Positions 1 through 13,295 are shown, numbered from the stretch's first letter. The stretch: DNA of 64,000 nt from Ziziphus jujuba (GCF_031755915.1 NC_083383.1:16295001-16359000), one strand, 5' to 3'. Numbers and translations are program-made. Notes: generated from the letters alone by a model not told the origin.

Positions 1-3000
1 TTGAAATTAATAACCATAACAACATGATGCTTGACGTAAATCTCTACAATATCAATTCGGAATATCTACTTCCACATTCACAATGACGTAGATCCATATG
101 GATTTTACATGTGTTTGTAAGTGTGAAAGTATTGTAGATTTTGTCACGCTTAATAGTTAAATGATATTGTGGATGAAATATTAATTATAATTTTTCTAAT
201 TAATTACTTGATTACTGTTCTTGCTTTTTTCTTTCTTTTTTTGTTCTCTAGCTCAATTTGTTCATGTTGGTTTTCTTGGAAAGTGGCAGTTTCGAGCATT
301 GTTGCCTCGATAATGGTCACTAAGAAATGCTAGTTAGTTCTTTCAAATAGTTAAATTATCATTTATTTTAAAATTTTAAATTATAAATTTATTATGTATA
401 TTAAATTATGTATGATATTCTTTCTCATTTATAGGTTATTTTAATCTTTATAAATATTAATTTATTAAATAAATGGTAATGCGACAATGATATTACTTAA
501 ATTTAAGTTTTTAGAATTTTAAACTTTAAAATCATATTAAATTATCAATAATCTCATGCTAATTTATTTAAAGCATAAGATAAATATAAATTATCAATTA
601 TTTCAAAAACTTAGATTATTCTAATATGTATTTATTAAACATATCAAATTATGTCTAATATAGATAACATTTTGTATTTTGCTAATAGGTGGTGTTACTG
701 TCCAGCTAAGAATTTCATTGGAAGATTATTTCTCATCAGGTGTTGGCCTAACATTAATTAACCATTATTCATTTGTCTGGCTTCTTGCTCGAAGATAATA
801 GTACATTCAAATATGTTATTTCCATCACCACTTGTCGATTACCAGTAGACCCTATGGCTGATACAAAGATTTCAATGCTATGTATTCAATTTTTCATAAG
901 AATTTTTATTTTAAGGAAAATTAATTTTCGATGCATCAAGTGCAGATTCATTAATGATAATCAAATAGACTCTATACATTTGTTGTTGTTGTTGTATTTT
1001 TTTTTTTTTTTTTTGGGTAATATACTTTATAAATTGTTTGTTAAAAGTTTGAATCCGTACATTGTTTGTTAAAGTTTCAACTTACAATGTTAATAACAAA
1101 GTGTAAACTTTTAAAATTGTTTAAAATTAGTGTTGCCTTTAATCTCATTAGTGCTATATCCATGGTAGATCATGAAAGTGGTTATTGAATTTGGAGAATA
1201 AAATTTTAGCTTGGTCAATGGCCATTGGTTTGTGGTACTATGCCCCCTTCCTCGATCCCAAACAAACCTTTCCCGGTTATGACTTTTTTTGTCTACCTAT
1301 CACTTTCCAATATGATTTAAAATTGCTTCTGATTTAAATATTTATATATAGATATAATACGATTTGGGATTTATATATATTGCAAAAATCGTGATAAATT
1401 ATCGATTTTTTGCCAAACCCATATTTTAAACAATATATATATCACCAACACTTTGTGTTCTTCTTTTTCTTTTTTCTTTTTTTTTTTTTTTTGTGGGATA
1501 TATATTGAATAGGGGATGTGAGAATTTTTTTAAACAGTAGACATCAGAATGTGAACTATAGCACTTAAAGTCTTAATTAATTGCTTAAACTTTTACAACT
1601 TTATTACACAAAAAAAATAAAAAAATAAAATAAAATAAAAGAGTACTTGTGCAACTTTTGATTACAATAAAAAGGTAGCGTGTACATCTTCCCTGGAATC
1701 ACCTAACACGTGGACCAACACAAATTTTGGAGTTTTAAACGAGGTTTATAATCACAACTATACTTTGCATTTTGTCAGTAAAGATATATTATTTTATCAT
1801 CAATATTCAGCTAATTGGATGGAGAAATTTTTAAAGTAAGAAATAGGTGGCCAATCATATTCTTTTACTTATAATTATAATACACTTCTCCTTTGTAATG
1901 CTTTTTGACACCCAAATGACAGAGCATTCTCTCATTGTGCAATTTGAGGCTGGGTTGTAACGTTCACTTTATTTGTTGAAACTTCAGAAATTTTTTTGAT
2001 TGCCCTGAATTCTTTCCTTTTTTATAATGTGAAAGTTGATGTCTGTTTTTCAAATACTACTCCCACTTCTAAATGTCTTTCAAAGAAAAATTATAAAGTA
2101 ATTCTTTCAGGCTTATATGGTCAAAAACATATATATATATATATATACATACTTTCTTTGAAGGTGCCTCATCATTTTATGGATAAAATATATATCCACT
2201 TTTAAAATCTTCAATACTATACATATTAATATATGTAGCATTTTTTTATCATCTTTAAATCGAGGTTTAAAAATATATTATAAATATTATAGAGTTCATT
2301 TTGTTTTATTAGAATTTTTATTTTTAATAGGTTTATATAAATTTTAAATATACTTTTAAATTTTAATAATTAACGTAATTCAAAAACTAAAAATAAAAAA
2401 TTTTTAATAAATAAATTATTAGTCTTCATAGAAGGTTGATTATAATTAATATATGTTATATCTTTTAACATTTTATTAACCAACATATTTAATTTCAAGT
2501 AGTTATGCGGGTGATTGATCCCAGAGTCCCTCTTTTTAACTTTTCTTTGCTTTTTGTTATTTGTGTTAAGGTTATGATATCATCATGACACTATCATGAT
2601 CAAAGCCATGGCTTCTCCGCCAAAAGGAAATTTAACAACATAAATCTCTTTTGTCAATGGAACCATAGTAATTCTTAATCTTCATATCAAATTTTAAAAT
2701 AAAAGAATATTTCAATTGAAATTAATTTCAATTTAATTTTTAAAATTTTAAAAATATTACTTACTTTCCTCCAAATTTCAAATAGATTTCTTTTCTTTTA
2801 TGATTTTATTCATACCTTTCAAAATAATTTTATCTACATCTTTTATAAGGTAATTTTCAAAACTAAAAGAATTAGATTAAAATTAATGTAAATTTAAAAG
2901 GTATAGATAAAATATTCCATAAAATAAGTTAAAAAAATAAAAATAAAAAAGACCACTTAGAAATTTTAACCAATAGATCCATGGAACCGTTTATTCAAAT

Positions 3001-3752
3001 TCAATAGGATATATTACAATTTTATTACATCAATTATTATTTGAATTGTCAAATGAGGTTGGATAAGTTGATATGCCTTAACACTCACATCTGTAAGATG
3101 AATTGAAGACAGCGGGGAGGAAAAAAATGTTTTAAAAAAAATGAATTAATTATGCAAGGTATTAAGACATATTTTATATTTCACACTCAAAACTCTAAAA
3201 ACTCTTATATTGGGACAAATTTCCAGTGTGTTTGGGAGCACACAACTCCCCCTTCTCACAAGAGGGTGGGACTTTACACAATCGATTATTTTCTTATATA
3301 GTCTCTTTAAAGTGCAAACTATTGTTTATGATATTGCCAGTTTAGCCTAATTATACAAATTGATTTTTTTTTTCTGATAAATTTAGTTAAATTAACCATA
3401 CATACTTCACAAAAATAAAAATAAAATAGAACAGAACAGTTTTAAGCAAAGCTGAGTAAGTTTTGTATGGTTAAATATTACTTGGCTTTGTGTATAGTTA
3501 ATTGTAATCAAATTCATCCATAAAAATTTCATGATTATGAACTAAATTAATAAGAAAATAATAGTTTGGAAGACAAAATACAAACATGTGTCATAATTAA
3601 TGATTTAAAAGTAAATTTATATTAACTCTATTTTTTATTAATAGAGAATATTTTGAGTAGTACAATGTAATCAAAATTTTAGTCTATCTTATCTGGTGGG
3701 ATCTCATATAGTCATGATATCTCCGCTCCATATCAAATGTGTGTGTATATAC

Positions 3753-3789
<37 letters not shown>

Positions 3790-4353
3790 ACTGCTGTCTC
3801 CGCCAAGAGCTACATTTATTCTTCAGTTGTATCGGATCCTTCATATCATGCATTTTCTATATCTAAATTACCAAATTTTTTTCTTGCCACTGCACGTCCC
3901 TATCATGTTCTCTGTAGATTAGAATAATATTATTGATATATAACCATATCAATTTTCAAGACCTAAAATTCTGCAGGGATTCTAGTCTTTTTGAAGAATG
4001 ATATTCACATGCTCAGCTCCCTGATTTCCAAAACAAAATATAATTCTAGACAAATTAAAATTGAGATATATGAGATATTAATATATACTTGCTAAAAAGT
4101 AGTGAAGCCATTTTTGCACTGAGTTTTGTGCATGGAGGGTTGTGTTATAATAAACAAATTGCAGAAGCATTTTTAAATAATAAAATGGGAAAGATCTTGA
4201 AATAATTGTCACCAATTTTTTATCCATATCCTTATATTTGGTAGAATTTGCATATCAATTTGTTGAGGCTTTTATTTCAATTTCTGAGCCTTTTTTCTTC
4301 TTTTTTTAAATGTACGAGTAAACAATGATTGCCGAGGGAATCCGAAGGGATTG

Positions 4354-4394
<41 letters not shown>

Positions 4395-6799
4395 TAACAG
4401 AAAATAAAAACACGTAATGGGTTCGACATGAGATGGGTGTTCATCCCATGTGCCCAACCCCTCAAATGTTTTGTGTCTGCTGTTTTGTGATATGGCAAAC
4501 TTCACAATTTTGGTGAAAATGCGGGACACAGTTCCAACATGTTTTGACAAAAAGAGTGATGCAAGGGAATTAATCTTTGGTATTTTATCATGTAAAAAAA
4601 GTAAAAAAACCTAGAACACCAAATATGGAATATATATACATATATATATTTATACACAATTAAATTCGGAGGATTTTATATTTTCAACATCAATTTTTTT
4701 TTATCAGCCTTTAAATCAAGATTAAAATTTGTACAATTAAATTTACTATTTTATACATAGTATTTGTACATGTTAGTATATATTTTAAAATAAAAAATAT
4801 TACTTGTCATCTGTGCTAATTGTAAGGTTTAACGAGATGATGAATATTATAATAAATATGATGAGATTAAAATAAACTCAGCACCATTCGTAATTTATTT
4901 AAATGAACGCGACATAGATATGTAGTTTATAATATCTGACATTTCTTAGCAAATGGCATATTTGAAAAGAGGAATCGCACTTTGATACATATAGTACAAT
5001 ATGTGTTGGTAAATTTTTAATTTGCTATTTCTCTTGTGGATTACAAATTATACTTAGTTTATACATTTTCTTATGTATGAGATTGTAAAGTTGAAGTTAT
5101 AATGTATGATTACGATATCAAGAATTTGGACTCTAAAATCTTTAATGTTTATTTTGTTGGTTATTGTAAATGGTACAAGAGTTTTGAGATTTATTGTCTA
5201 TCTCACACTATCATGATTCTTAAGTCAAACATGACTATTTATTTTGAGGATATTTTAGTTTTGATGAGAATAAGGTTCGTAAGGATTTTTATTTTTTTAT
5301 CTCAGAAAGGAAAATGTATTGATTGTTAATATAATTAGCTATAAAAAAGAATGTATTTTTCTAAATTAAGTTTTAGAGTAAAATATCAATATATGATTAA
5401 ATATAGTCAGTTAATAGTTCTTATGTTAACAATCGTACCATTGATAATAAATAACAAAACTTTTTAAAATAAGATGGTAGATAATTTTCAAGAGAAACTA
5501 ATATATACATTTGTATGAAACTTTTAACTTCAAATCTCTTATCCACCGTTGGATTAGATCATTTCAATTGCCATGATGTTTTGTCTTAAACATGGTCAAA
5601 AATGCTGGTGCAAAAAATGGCCTATATATATATATATATATATATATAAATGTTATTGGGTAAAACACATCCTACAATATGTTACAAGATATGTAATAGT
5701 AAAAATTTGTTATTGCATATCCTGCAACATGTGACAGATTATGTGTGGGTAACTTTCCTCACCATTTAGTAGGTGACTTCCTCCACAATAACAGTTCTCT
5801 CTCTCTCTCTCTCTCTCCACACACACACCCCCCCCCCCCCCCCGCGGCCCGTATATATATATATATATATATTAAGTTTTAAAAAATAAGAATAAAAAAC
5901 AGTTTTAAACCTAAAGCTACCCTTCAAAGTTTTACCGAAAACTATATCCAAAATTTTATAATAAATTATATAATATAGTAAAACTTTTTTATAATAATAC
6001 TCTACATTGGAATAACAATCATTTAATTATAAATACTTTTGATCTCAATTTGGACCAATTATAAATAAGAATAAATTTTACAATTTAATAATTATCTATA
6101 TATTGGAAAAAAATATATGGTATATTATATTTAAGGTTCAACATGATATTAAACATTTATATAAAGTTATCTGGGATAATAATTTATTCTTTAAAGTTGT
6201 TACAACATCTATAGATTTGTTGGTATATAATAATTCACCGGCATAAACACTTTCTTGTCAATGTCAAAATATTTTTAACTACAACTCTACTAAATTCTTA
6301 TTTTTTCATAGTTGTAAAATTAATTTGGTCTCAACAATATGATTATGAAAAATTTTATTGCAATTTTCTTTTTTTCAAATAGTAAAGCTGAATGCGCACC
6401 AAATGAAAAAAAAAAATAAAGCTCAATTTTTTTAGATAATTAATTAGTAAAAAGTGCTTCTAGAAGATGATGCTTAAAGTTAGCTTAACCACATAATTTC
6501 TAGTTAAAAACAAATGTTATTTATAGCACAATTTCCTTTTCTTTTTCTCTTTTTTTTTTTTTTCTCTTCCTTTTTTAACTTTTATGTATTTTTTAGGTGA
6601 AATCCTCTTCAACCGAGTCAGAAGCAAATATTATATGATATGCCAACTTCTTATAAAATAGATTAGTAGAAAAACTTAATTTCTTTGATATCCCAACGAC
6701 TGACTAAGAAAGGTAGCAGACCGTTGAACATTAATTATCATAAATGAACGCCAAAGTTTTGAAATTGTGAAGGGTCATAAAAGCTATCTCTGAAAAACA

Positions 6800-6830
<31 letters not shown>

Positions 6831-7441
6831 TTTATTTCTCAGTGCTGTTTTAGGTCTGATGTTTGCAAGTTGTTTGACTAGCAAAAAAGGTCAAGGGTAA
6901 TATTGGAAAGTAAGCTATAAATGGGACCCAAGGCATTCAAGTAACCCGGCGGGGCTTGAGGTCGGTTGGCAAATGGCAGAACAACTTGACGTCTTCGCCC
7001 TTCATCTTCAACCCTGATCCAACCAAAAGCAATAAATTACACCAACTTGCATCTATTTTGAAGGCCCCGTGACCCATCTACCATTAAAAAATTTCCAACA
7101 TGTATAATATATTAGAAATTATCTACTTTGGGTGCTTAGCAGCCTAATCACTATCGATATAAGCCACATGGAAATCAAAATAAGTTGTTCGATGTGTCCC
7201 AACCTGGTAAATAATTTTTATATTATATATATGAATATATATATATATATATACCATATAAAATTTTAATACATTGAAAATATTGTTTTCAGTTTATAGT
7301 AAAAATCGTATTGTCATAGTAAGTGCTATAAACTAGATGATACTATTTTAAGATGTCTCCGTCCATACATATAAAATCCCAATTCCTTCGATGAAAAACC
7401 CACAAATAATTACATTAGATGTTGTTTGGTAACATGGTATT
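1..7441. other. AT-rich intergenic region, no gene seen
   Basis: I see no supportable gene here. Open frames are short and mostly arise from low-complexity sequence, for example the tyrosine/isoleucine runs encoded by (TA)n tracts. The stretch carries (TA)n microsatellites near 2129, 3765, 4359, 5624, 6809 and 7236, a (CATA)n-(TA)n compound tract near 3750, and T-rich runs near 995, 1470 and 6550. It may include decayed transposon sequence, but I found no clear terminal repeats or coding remnant. Confidence 0.6.
5796..5872. repeat. Compound microsatellite (CT)n-(CA)n-C16-(TA)n
   Basis: A pyrimidine tract of CT dinucleotides runs into CA dinucleotides, then 16 consecutive C residues, a short GC-rich linker (GCGGCCCG) and a (TA)n tract. 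Four simple-sequence motifs abut within about 77 bases. The C run is striking in such AT-rich surroundings. Length polymorphism or assembly error is likely here. Confidence 0.9.
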
Positions 7442-7642
7442 TTGTTGGAGAGTCTAATTGGGTTGAGGCTGGAATTTTATGAAGCTAATATTCAACAATC
7501 TGTGAGGAGTGTGTGCACTATTGTTAAGTGGTTGCTACCTAGGTTGGGTTCCTACAAAATTAGGGTAGATGGTGCTACTTGTGAAGCCCACTGTATGGTA
7601 GGTGTGGGAGTTGCAATCCGTGACAGTTCTGGAAACTTACTA
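7442..7642 (+). pseudogene. RNase H-like (RVT_3) domain fragment
   Basis: The frame from 7442 encodes a segment like the N-terminal part of the plant RVT_3 / reverse-transcriptase-like RNase H domain, which occurs in LINE retrotransposons and in solitary plant copies. The diagnostic stretch is a Trp-Leu-Leu-Pro lead-in, then YKIRVDGAT with the first catalytic Asp, then GVGVAIRDSSGNLLGAM. The remaining catalytic acidic residues and the rest of the domain are missing, because the frame runs into unrelated repeat sequence and stops at 7697-7699. I found no reverse transcriptase upstream. It is best read as a truncated relic, either the 3' end of a dead LINE or a fragment of a single-domain RNase H gene. 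Confidence 0.6.
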
Positions 7643-7681
7643 GGAGCCATGACAAAGCCTTTCTTGGGCATTTTAGTGCCC

Positions 7682-7742
7682 TGGTCAGAGAGAAATTAGA
7701 AAACCAGAAAGGTAAATGAAAGGAACATGTGGAAAACTGAAA
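7682..7742 (-). repeat. Inverted copy of the SD2-5 leader repeat
   Basis: Read on the minus strand, this roughly 60-base segment matches 9669-9727 in the receptor kinase upstream region with only a few differences. Both contain TTTTCCACATGTTCCTTTC followed by a similar TTTACCTTTCT block and end in a CTCT..TGACCA motif. It lies at the 3' edge of the RNase H relic, so its truncated reading frame ends inside this repeat. Confidence 0.75.
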
Positions 7743-9631
7743 CAAGTTTATATATCTTTGGATGAGTATTGAGTCTCTTAGATGGAGGAAAGACCTGACT
7801 GGCTTCTTCCAACATTGCAAACGAAATGTATCTTTGGGTTTTACATGCTATATTTCTGAAAATAATAATAATACATAAATAAATAAATAATTCAACCTAA
7901 TTATATGTAATTAGTTAATTTGTTATGATGTCTACGAGTGAAGAAGTTTAAGAATGACTTGGGATTGCTAACCTAATGACAATGGCAATATTGTCCTTTC
8001 GCCACAGTCCAATTTATAATTAACACCAATGACAACGCATAAATTTTAGATTGGAAATCCCCTCCCTAATTTATAAAATAAAAAAATGAAAAAAAAAATA
8101 AACCAATTGGAATATGATTACTTTTATAAAATAAGATTATATTTCATTTGTAATTACTTCAATAGACGTGATGTGATACATTGTCCGGTCTTTATCTTCA
8201 AACTGATGTCGTTGGCATGTACCCAAATTGTTGTTCTAATCCAAGCAAACCTACAGCAATATCAAACACAACCTCAATATAAAAAATACACAAAAATCTC
8301 ACTCGCTTAATTTCGTATAAACACGTATATATGGATAGAATTATATTCTATATAAAATATTGATACACACTAAATAAATGAATATCATTATAATAGGTGT
8401 CCTTAATTAAGATATGAAAGATTATAAGGCCCTTTGGTACTTGAAACTTAGAGCCTAACATACCTACTTTTCTGATACTAAAAATATTGCTATTTTTTTT
8501 TTTTCTTAGGTAATAAAATTGAGTTTATTTGTTGAACAACAAATGATCAAAAAGAAGGAAATAACATTAAAAGTTTTAGAAAGAGGTGGAAAATTTTGAG
8601 ACCCATTATTGTTATTGTTTTTTTTGATGAAAATTTTTGAGACCTATTATTGAGACTGAGAAAAAAGAAATGACAATGAATAGCACATGTCAATTAATTA
8701 AAACACAATAAATTATTGGGATCTGTCAAAATCTCAACAAAATAAATAAATTGTAAATTTTGCGGTACATGGAGGGTACTTATTTTAGGACAGGCCCACC
8801 TCAGACCGCTCACATACTTTGTGACAGAAGCACAGAAAACTGATTATGTAAAAACCAGAGAGACCCATGTTATTGGCAAATCCACTTGCTCCTTCAATTC
8901 TCACCAGTCACCAACATAATGAGGTGAGAAATTTGTGTCACTTCGTTGACTATCCTTTTCATTATCTTTTAGGAATACTTTCTTTGTTGTTGCTTCTTTA
9001 AGGTTTAGAGCTTCTGCCAATAGCTCTAGTTTCATGGCCAAATCAAGAGTACCCCATTTATTGGGTTGGATGGCTTTCTTATCTTCCTGACTTTGTTCAA
9101 GTGGTTCTTTCTCGTTTCTTGCCCAAATGAAAGGGTTCATCAGTCGTTAGTGTTGATTCTGTCATTTTCAAATCTCGATTTCCATTGGGTGTTCTGTATA
9201 AGTTTGACTTTTTGAGTCTGATTGATAGAATCCTCTGAAATTTTCAGTTTTTATTTTTTTTCTTTAAACTCCCTTAGTTTTTTAGAATATGGGTTTTCTT
9301 AACAGCAGTACAGAGTTGAATTAATGTAGATAGGATTGACTCTTAAGGGTTGATGGAGATGGTATTGCAGAAAAAGCTAAGTAAGGTAAATGTTTCCAAT
9401 TTTTAATCTTTTGGTCTAGAAATTTATTTCTTCCATATTAGATATCTGGGTTCTTTTAATTAAGCTGAATTTCTAAAAGGTCAGCCTGGAATTTTTCTTT
9501 TTTGCTTCCTTCCTGTTATAAGATTGGGTGGTCTTTTTCTTTTTCTTTTTTTTTCTTGTTCCGAAGAATTTCCGGGAATTGGGCTTTCAGAGAAATACAG
9601 TAGATTCATTTGGTGAACAGAGATTTGTCAT
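7743..9631. other. Intergenic region upstream of the receptor kinase
   Basis: AT-rich up to about 8750, then more balanced and T-rich towards the receptor kinase. No transposon or gene is recognised. The last several hundred bases are the likely promoter and leader of the kinase gene. I did not identify a confident TATA box or transcription start. Confidence 0.5.
8901..9140 (-). CDS. Unrecognised 79-aa open frame, doubtful
   Basis: An ATG-to-stop frame on the minus strand, opposite the probable kinase promoter. It encodes a hydrophilic, Lys/Glu-rich peptide with a predicted-helix-like centre (WGTLDLAMKLELLAEALNL). There is no signal peptide, membrane segment or domain I recognise. Base composition is less AT-rich than the surroundings, which is the only reason to mention it. 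It may be chance, an exon relic or a small gene. There is no supporting neighbour. Confidence 0.15.
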   Translation of the reverse strand: MNPFIWARNEKEPLEQSQEDKKAIQPNKWGTLDLAMKLELLAEALNLKEATTKKVFLKDNEKDSQRSDTNFSPHYVGDW

Positions 9632-9816
9632 TGACAAAAACTCGTATGTAAACAGTTGAGTGTAAATTTTCAGTTTTCCACATGTTCCTTTCGTTTACCT
9701 TTCTTGTTTTGTAAATTCTCTTTGACCAAAACTCATATGTAAACAGTTGAGAGCAAAGTTTCCGTTTTCCACGTGCTCCTTTCATTTATGATCCTTCCTA
9801 GTTTTTGTAAATTCTC
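9632..9816 (+). repeat. 91-bp tandem duplication upstream of the kinase
   Basis: Two head-to-tail copies, starting at 9632 and 9723. Each begins TGAC(A/C)AAAACTC, contains ATGTAAACAGTTGAG, then TTTTCCAC(A/G)TG(T/C)TCCTTTC, and ends in TTTTGTAAATTCTCTTT. The spacing of matched positions is 91 bases, with scattered substitutions. The second copy ends about 90 bases before the start codon at 9904, so the duplication sits in the promoter or 5' leader. A third, inverted copy is at 7682-7742. Confidence 0.85.
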
Positions 9817-9903
9817 TTTTCTTGCATTGGTTAGTTAGTTGAATTATGATTCTGTGATTTCTGATTTCCCAAAAGTAGCTAGAATTAGGTTCTTGGATCA
9901 GTC

Positions 9904-12363
9904 ATGGAAGCTTGGAATTTTGCTCGTTTCATGGGATTCGTTTGGCTGTCTATCCTCCTCCTGTCTGAATCCTGTCTAGCTAGTATTAGAAGTATTGGTA
10001 AGATATATCCAGGGTTTCAAGGATCCCAAATGAATTGGGTTGACAAAGAGGGCTTGTTTCTTTCATCTAACAACTCTGTGTTTGTTTTTGGCTTCACCAC
10101 CATTCCCCAAGATGTTGAATTGTTTCTCCTAGTTGTTGTCCATTTGAGTAGCTTAAGAGTAGTCTGGTCTGCAAATATTGGCAAGCCAGTTGCGAATTCT
10201 GATATGTTTGTGTTCGATAAAAAGGGCAAGGTGTTCTTGCAAAAAGGCGGAAGTGTGGTTTGGTCTATAGATACCGGTGGCAAAGCTGCTTCTGCAATGG
10301 AATTACAGGATTCAGGAAATTTGGTTTTGCTAGGGGATGATAATCAAACAATCTGGCAGAGTTTCAGCCATCCCACAGACACCCTGTTATGGAACCAGGA
10401 ATTTGTTGAAGGAATGAGACTTGTTAGCAATCCTAACCCGAATAACTTGAGCTATTTTCTGGAGATCAAGTCCGGCGATGCGATTCTGTTTGCAGGTTTC
10501 AAAACTCCGCAGCCTTATTGGTCGATGGCAAAGGAAAATCGGAAAACCATCAACAAAGATGGTGGGGTGGTCAGTTTGGCATCTCTAGATGCAAATTCAT
10601 GGAAATTCTATGACAGTAAGAAAGTCTTACTATGGCAACTTATTATCTCAGACCCTCTAGATTCAAATGCAACCTGGATTTTGGTTTTAGGAAGTGATGG
10701 CATTATCTCTTTCTACAATCTCCAGAATGGTAACTCAAATCCTTCACAAACAAAGATACCAAGTGATTCCTGCAGTACTCCACAACACTGTGATCCATAT
10801 TATGAATGTTATAGCGATAACCGGTGCCAGTGCCCCTCAGGTCTTAGCTCCAGTCCTAATTGCTCGACGGGGATTGTCTCTCCATGTGGTGGTTCGAAGG
10901 GATCCACAGAGCTCATAAGTGCAGGGGACGGACTCTATTATTTTGCACTTGGATTTGTTTCACCCTTTTCTAAAAGTGATCTGAATAGTTGCAAAACTTC
11001 TTGCCTTGGCAATTGCTCATGTCTTGCATTGTTCTTCCAAAACAGTACAGGAAATTGTTTTCAGTTCGACAGAATAGGTAATTTCCAAAATTCTGACAAG
11101 GGTTCTAGCTATGTTTCTTATATCAAGGTCTTAAGTGATGGAGGCAGTGGCACAAACACAAGAGGGAGTGGCAGCAACCAGAAACATTTTCCATATGTAG
11201 TGATTATTGCCATTTCGACAATACTTGTTATTTTGGGTCTGCTTTATGTGGGATATCGTTACACCAGGAAGAAGAAAAAATTGCCAGAATCTCCTCAAGA
11301 GACTTCGGAGGAGGATAATTTCTTGGAAACTTTGTCTGGTATGCCTATCCGTTTCAGCTACACAGATCTTCAAACTGCAACCAATAACTTCTCAGTCAAA
11401 CTTGGGCAAGGAGGGTTCGGTTCAGTTTACCAAGGGATTCTGCCAGATGGCACCCGACTGGCTGTGAAGAAGTTGGAATGTATTGGTCAGGGAAAGAAAG
11501 AGTTCCGAGCTGAAGTTAGCATCATCGGTAGCATCCACCATCTCCACTTAGTCAGGTTAAGAGGCTTCTGTGCAGAAGGAAGCCATAGACTTCTTGCTTA
11601 TGAGTACATGGCGAAGGGATCTCTGGATAAATAGATTTTCAAGAAAAACAAGGAGGATTTTCTGTTGGATTGGGATACAAGATTTAACATAGCATTGGGC
11701 ACCGCAAAAGGGTTAGCTTACCTCCATGAAGATTGTGATGCAAAGATTGTTCACTGTGACATAAAGCCTGAGAATGTGCTTCTTGATGATAATTACTTGG
11801 CCAAAGTCTCAGATTTTGGTTTGGCAAAGCTAATGACTAGAGAGCAAAGCCATGTTTTCACCACACTGAGGGGGACCAGGGGATACCTCGCACCAGAATG
11901 GATCACAAACTATGCCATATCGGAGAAGAGCGATGTTTACAGCTATGGAATGGTGTTGCTAGAGATCATAGGGGGAAGAAAAAGCTATGACCCATCAGAG
12001 ACCTCGGAGAAGTCCCATTTCCCATCCTATGCGTTCAAGATGTTGGAAGAAGGAAAACTGAGAAATATTCTAGATTGGAAGATCGAAATAGATGAAACTG
12101 ACAGCCGGGTTTCTACTGCTATCAAAGTTGCATTGTGGTGCTTACAAGAGGATATGCATCTGAGACCATCAATGACCAAAGTTGTTCAGATGCTTGAAGG
12201 CCTCTGTGCTGTTCCACCTCCTCCAATATCTTCCCCTCTCAGTGGTTCTCGATTTTTTTCGGGCTTCTTCAAATCAACCAGTGGGGAGGGAACTTCCTCA
12301 GGACCATCAGACTGCAACAGTGATGCCCATCTCTCTGCAGTGAGGCTTTCAGGACCAAGATAA
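9904..12363 (+). pseudogene. G-type lectin S-receptor-like Ser/Thr kinase SD2-5, with premature stop
   Basis: Intronless frame of 819 codons broken only by TAG at 11632-11634 (codon 577). The start at 9904 gives a signal peptide (about residues 1-27). Next come a bulb-type lectin domain (about 30-160, with the WQSFSHPTDTLL motif), a Cys-rich EGF-like segment (about 290-325), a PAN-like segment, a transmembrane helix (about 428-450) and a kinase domain. The kinase shows LGQGGFGSVYQG (about 500), the AVKK lysine (about 522), HCDIKPEN (about 617, a non-RD kinase), DFG (637) and GYLAPEW. The family acts at the plasma membrane in ligand perception. The stop lies where relatives have Trp (GSLDKWIF), so TGG to TAG is the simplest explanation. 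Translation ending there loses the catalytic loop, DFG motif and C-lobe. The remaining 242 codons are undamaged, so the lesion is recent, allelic or a base-call error. The family and subgroup call is confident; functional status is open. Confidence 0.9.
11632..11634 (+). other. In-frame TAG interrupting the kinase domain
   Basis: The reading frame is identical before and after this codon (11635 continues IFKKN...DFLLDWDTRF), so no frameshift is involved. One base change, TGG to TAG, explains it. The stop falls after the N-lobe, between the ATP-binding lysine and the catalytic loop. Confidence 0.9.
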
Positions 12364-13295
12364 CATTTATTGAAGATAAGATAGGCAGTTTTTTTTGTCC
12401 CCTTTTTTTTGCCTGGTTAAATTAAGATAGGTTGTTAATTGCTTCTTTTATTCTCTTAAATCTTTTCGTCTTTTGTATATTTATTACAAAATATCACTCA
12501 AAATTTTGTAACACTAGCAATCACGTAGCATGTTTGTGCACACTTGTGCTTGTTCTGTAAATGAACAGTGTTGAATATATATATATATATATATATATGC
12601 TTTAAGTAATTTCAACATGAAGTAATTAGCTCCATACTTTTGCAGTCCTGTTTTATCATTTCAATCATTTTTTTTTTTTTTTTTCCCCATGGAAAGATAG
12701 TTCTTCCTTAAGAAGTGCTCAGCTATAAATACTAAATTCTCCTTCCATTCAAGTCAGTTTTACCAGCCTATCTATTAATATTTATTTAGAATATTGTTAT
12801 GGATACCCAAAAAATCTACCATGTATACTAAGTGATGGGGTGGTTTTTTTTTTTGACTGATTTAAGTTTAGTTAAACTTATCTTTTCAAAATTTCACTTC
12901 TTTATATTTATATTATATTAATTTATCAACCAAACCAATAAAATAACAACACATTATCTTACTATATCATTTTCGTAAGCACATTGATAAACTTCATGAT
13001 AGCATATTGGTAGATTTCATGATACCCCTAACATTACCATTCTATTATAATGTACCAAACATATATTCGAACTTCATATTGCAACATAATTTAGGAATTG
13101 TTTTGGAAATTATATATTTATAAAAATGGGTTTGTAATTTGTAAACCAGCGATTATGGTCTTAAACGTTTTCTAGGCTTTTTTGTGTGATTAATGGATCG
13201 GGTCAACTTGGTGAGGCCCAAATCCAAAAGGGGCCTCCTCTGTTAAAGTCTTTTGCCCGTTACAAAAAACAATCCATCTTCACCGTTCGTTAGAG
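12364..13295. other. Intergenic: kinase 3' region and APX6 promoter
   Basis: After the kinase stop there is T-rich 3' flanking sequence, a (TA)n tract at 12577-12597 and a T run at 12669-12684. From about 13150 the sequence becomes less AT-rich and leads to the APX6 start. No other gene is seen. The APX6 5' leader is probably short, but the transcription start is not determined. Confidence 0.6.

Noticed and set aside
773..1072. 99-codon frame near the left edge
   Set aside because: Hydrophobic, T-rich sequence encoding Leu/Phe runs over a poly(T) tract; no homology recognised.
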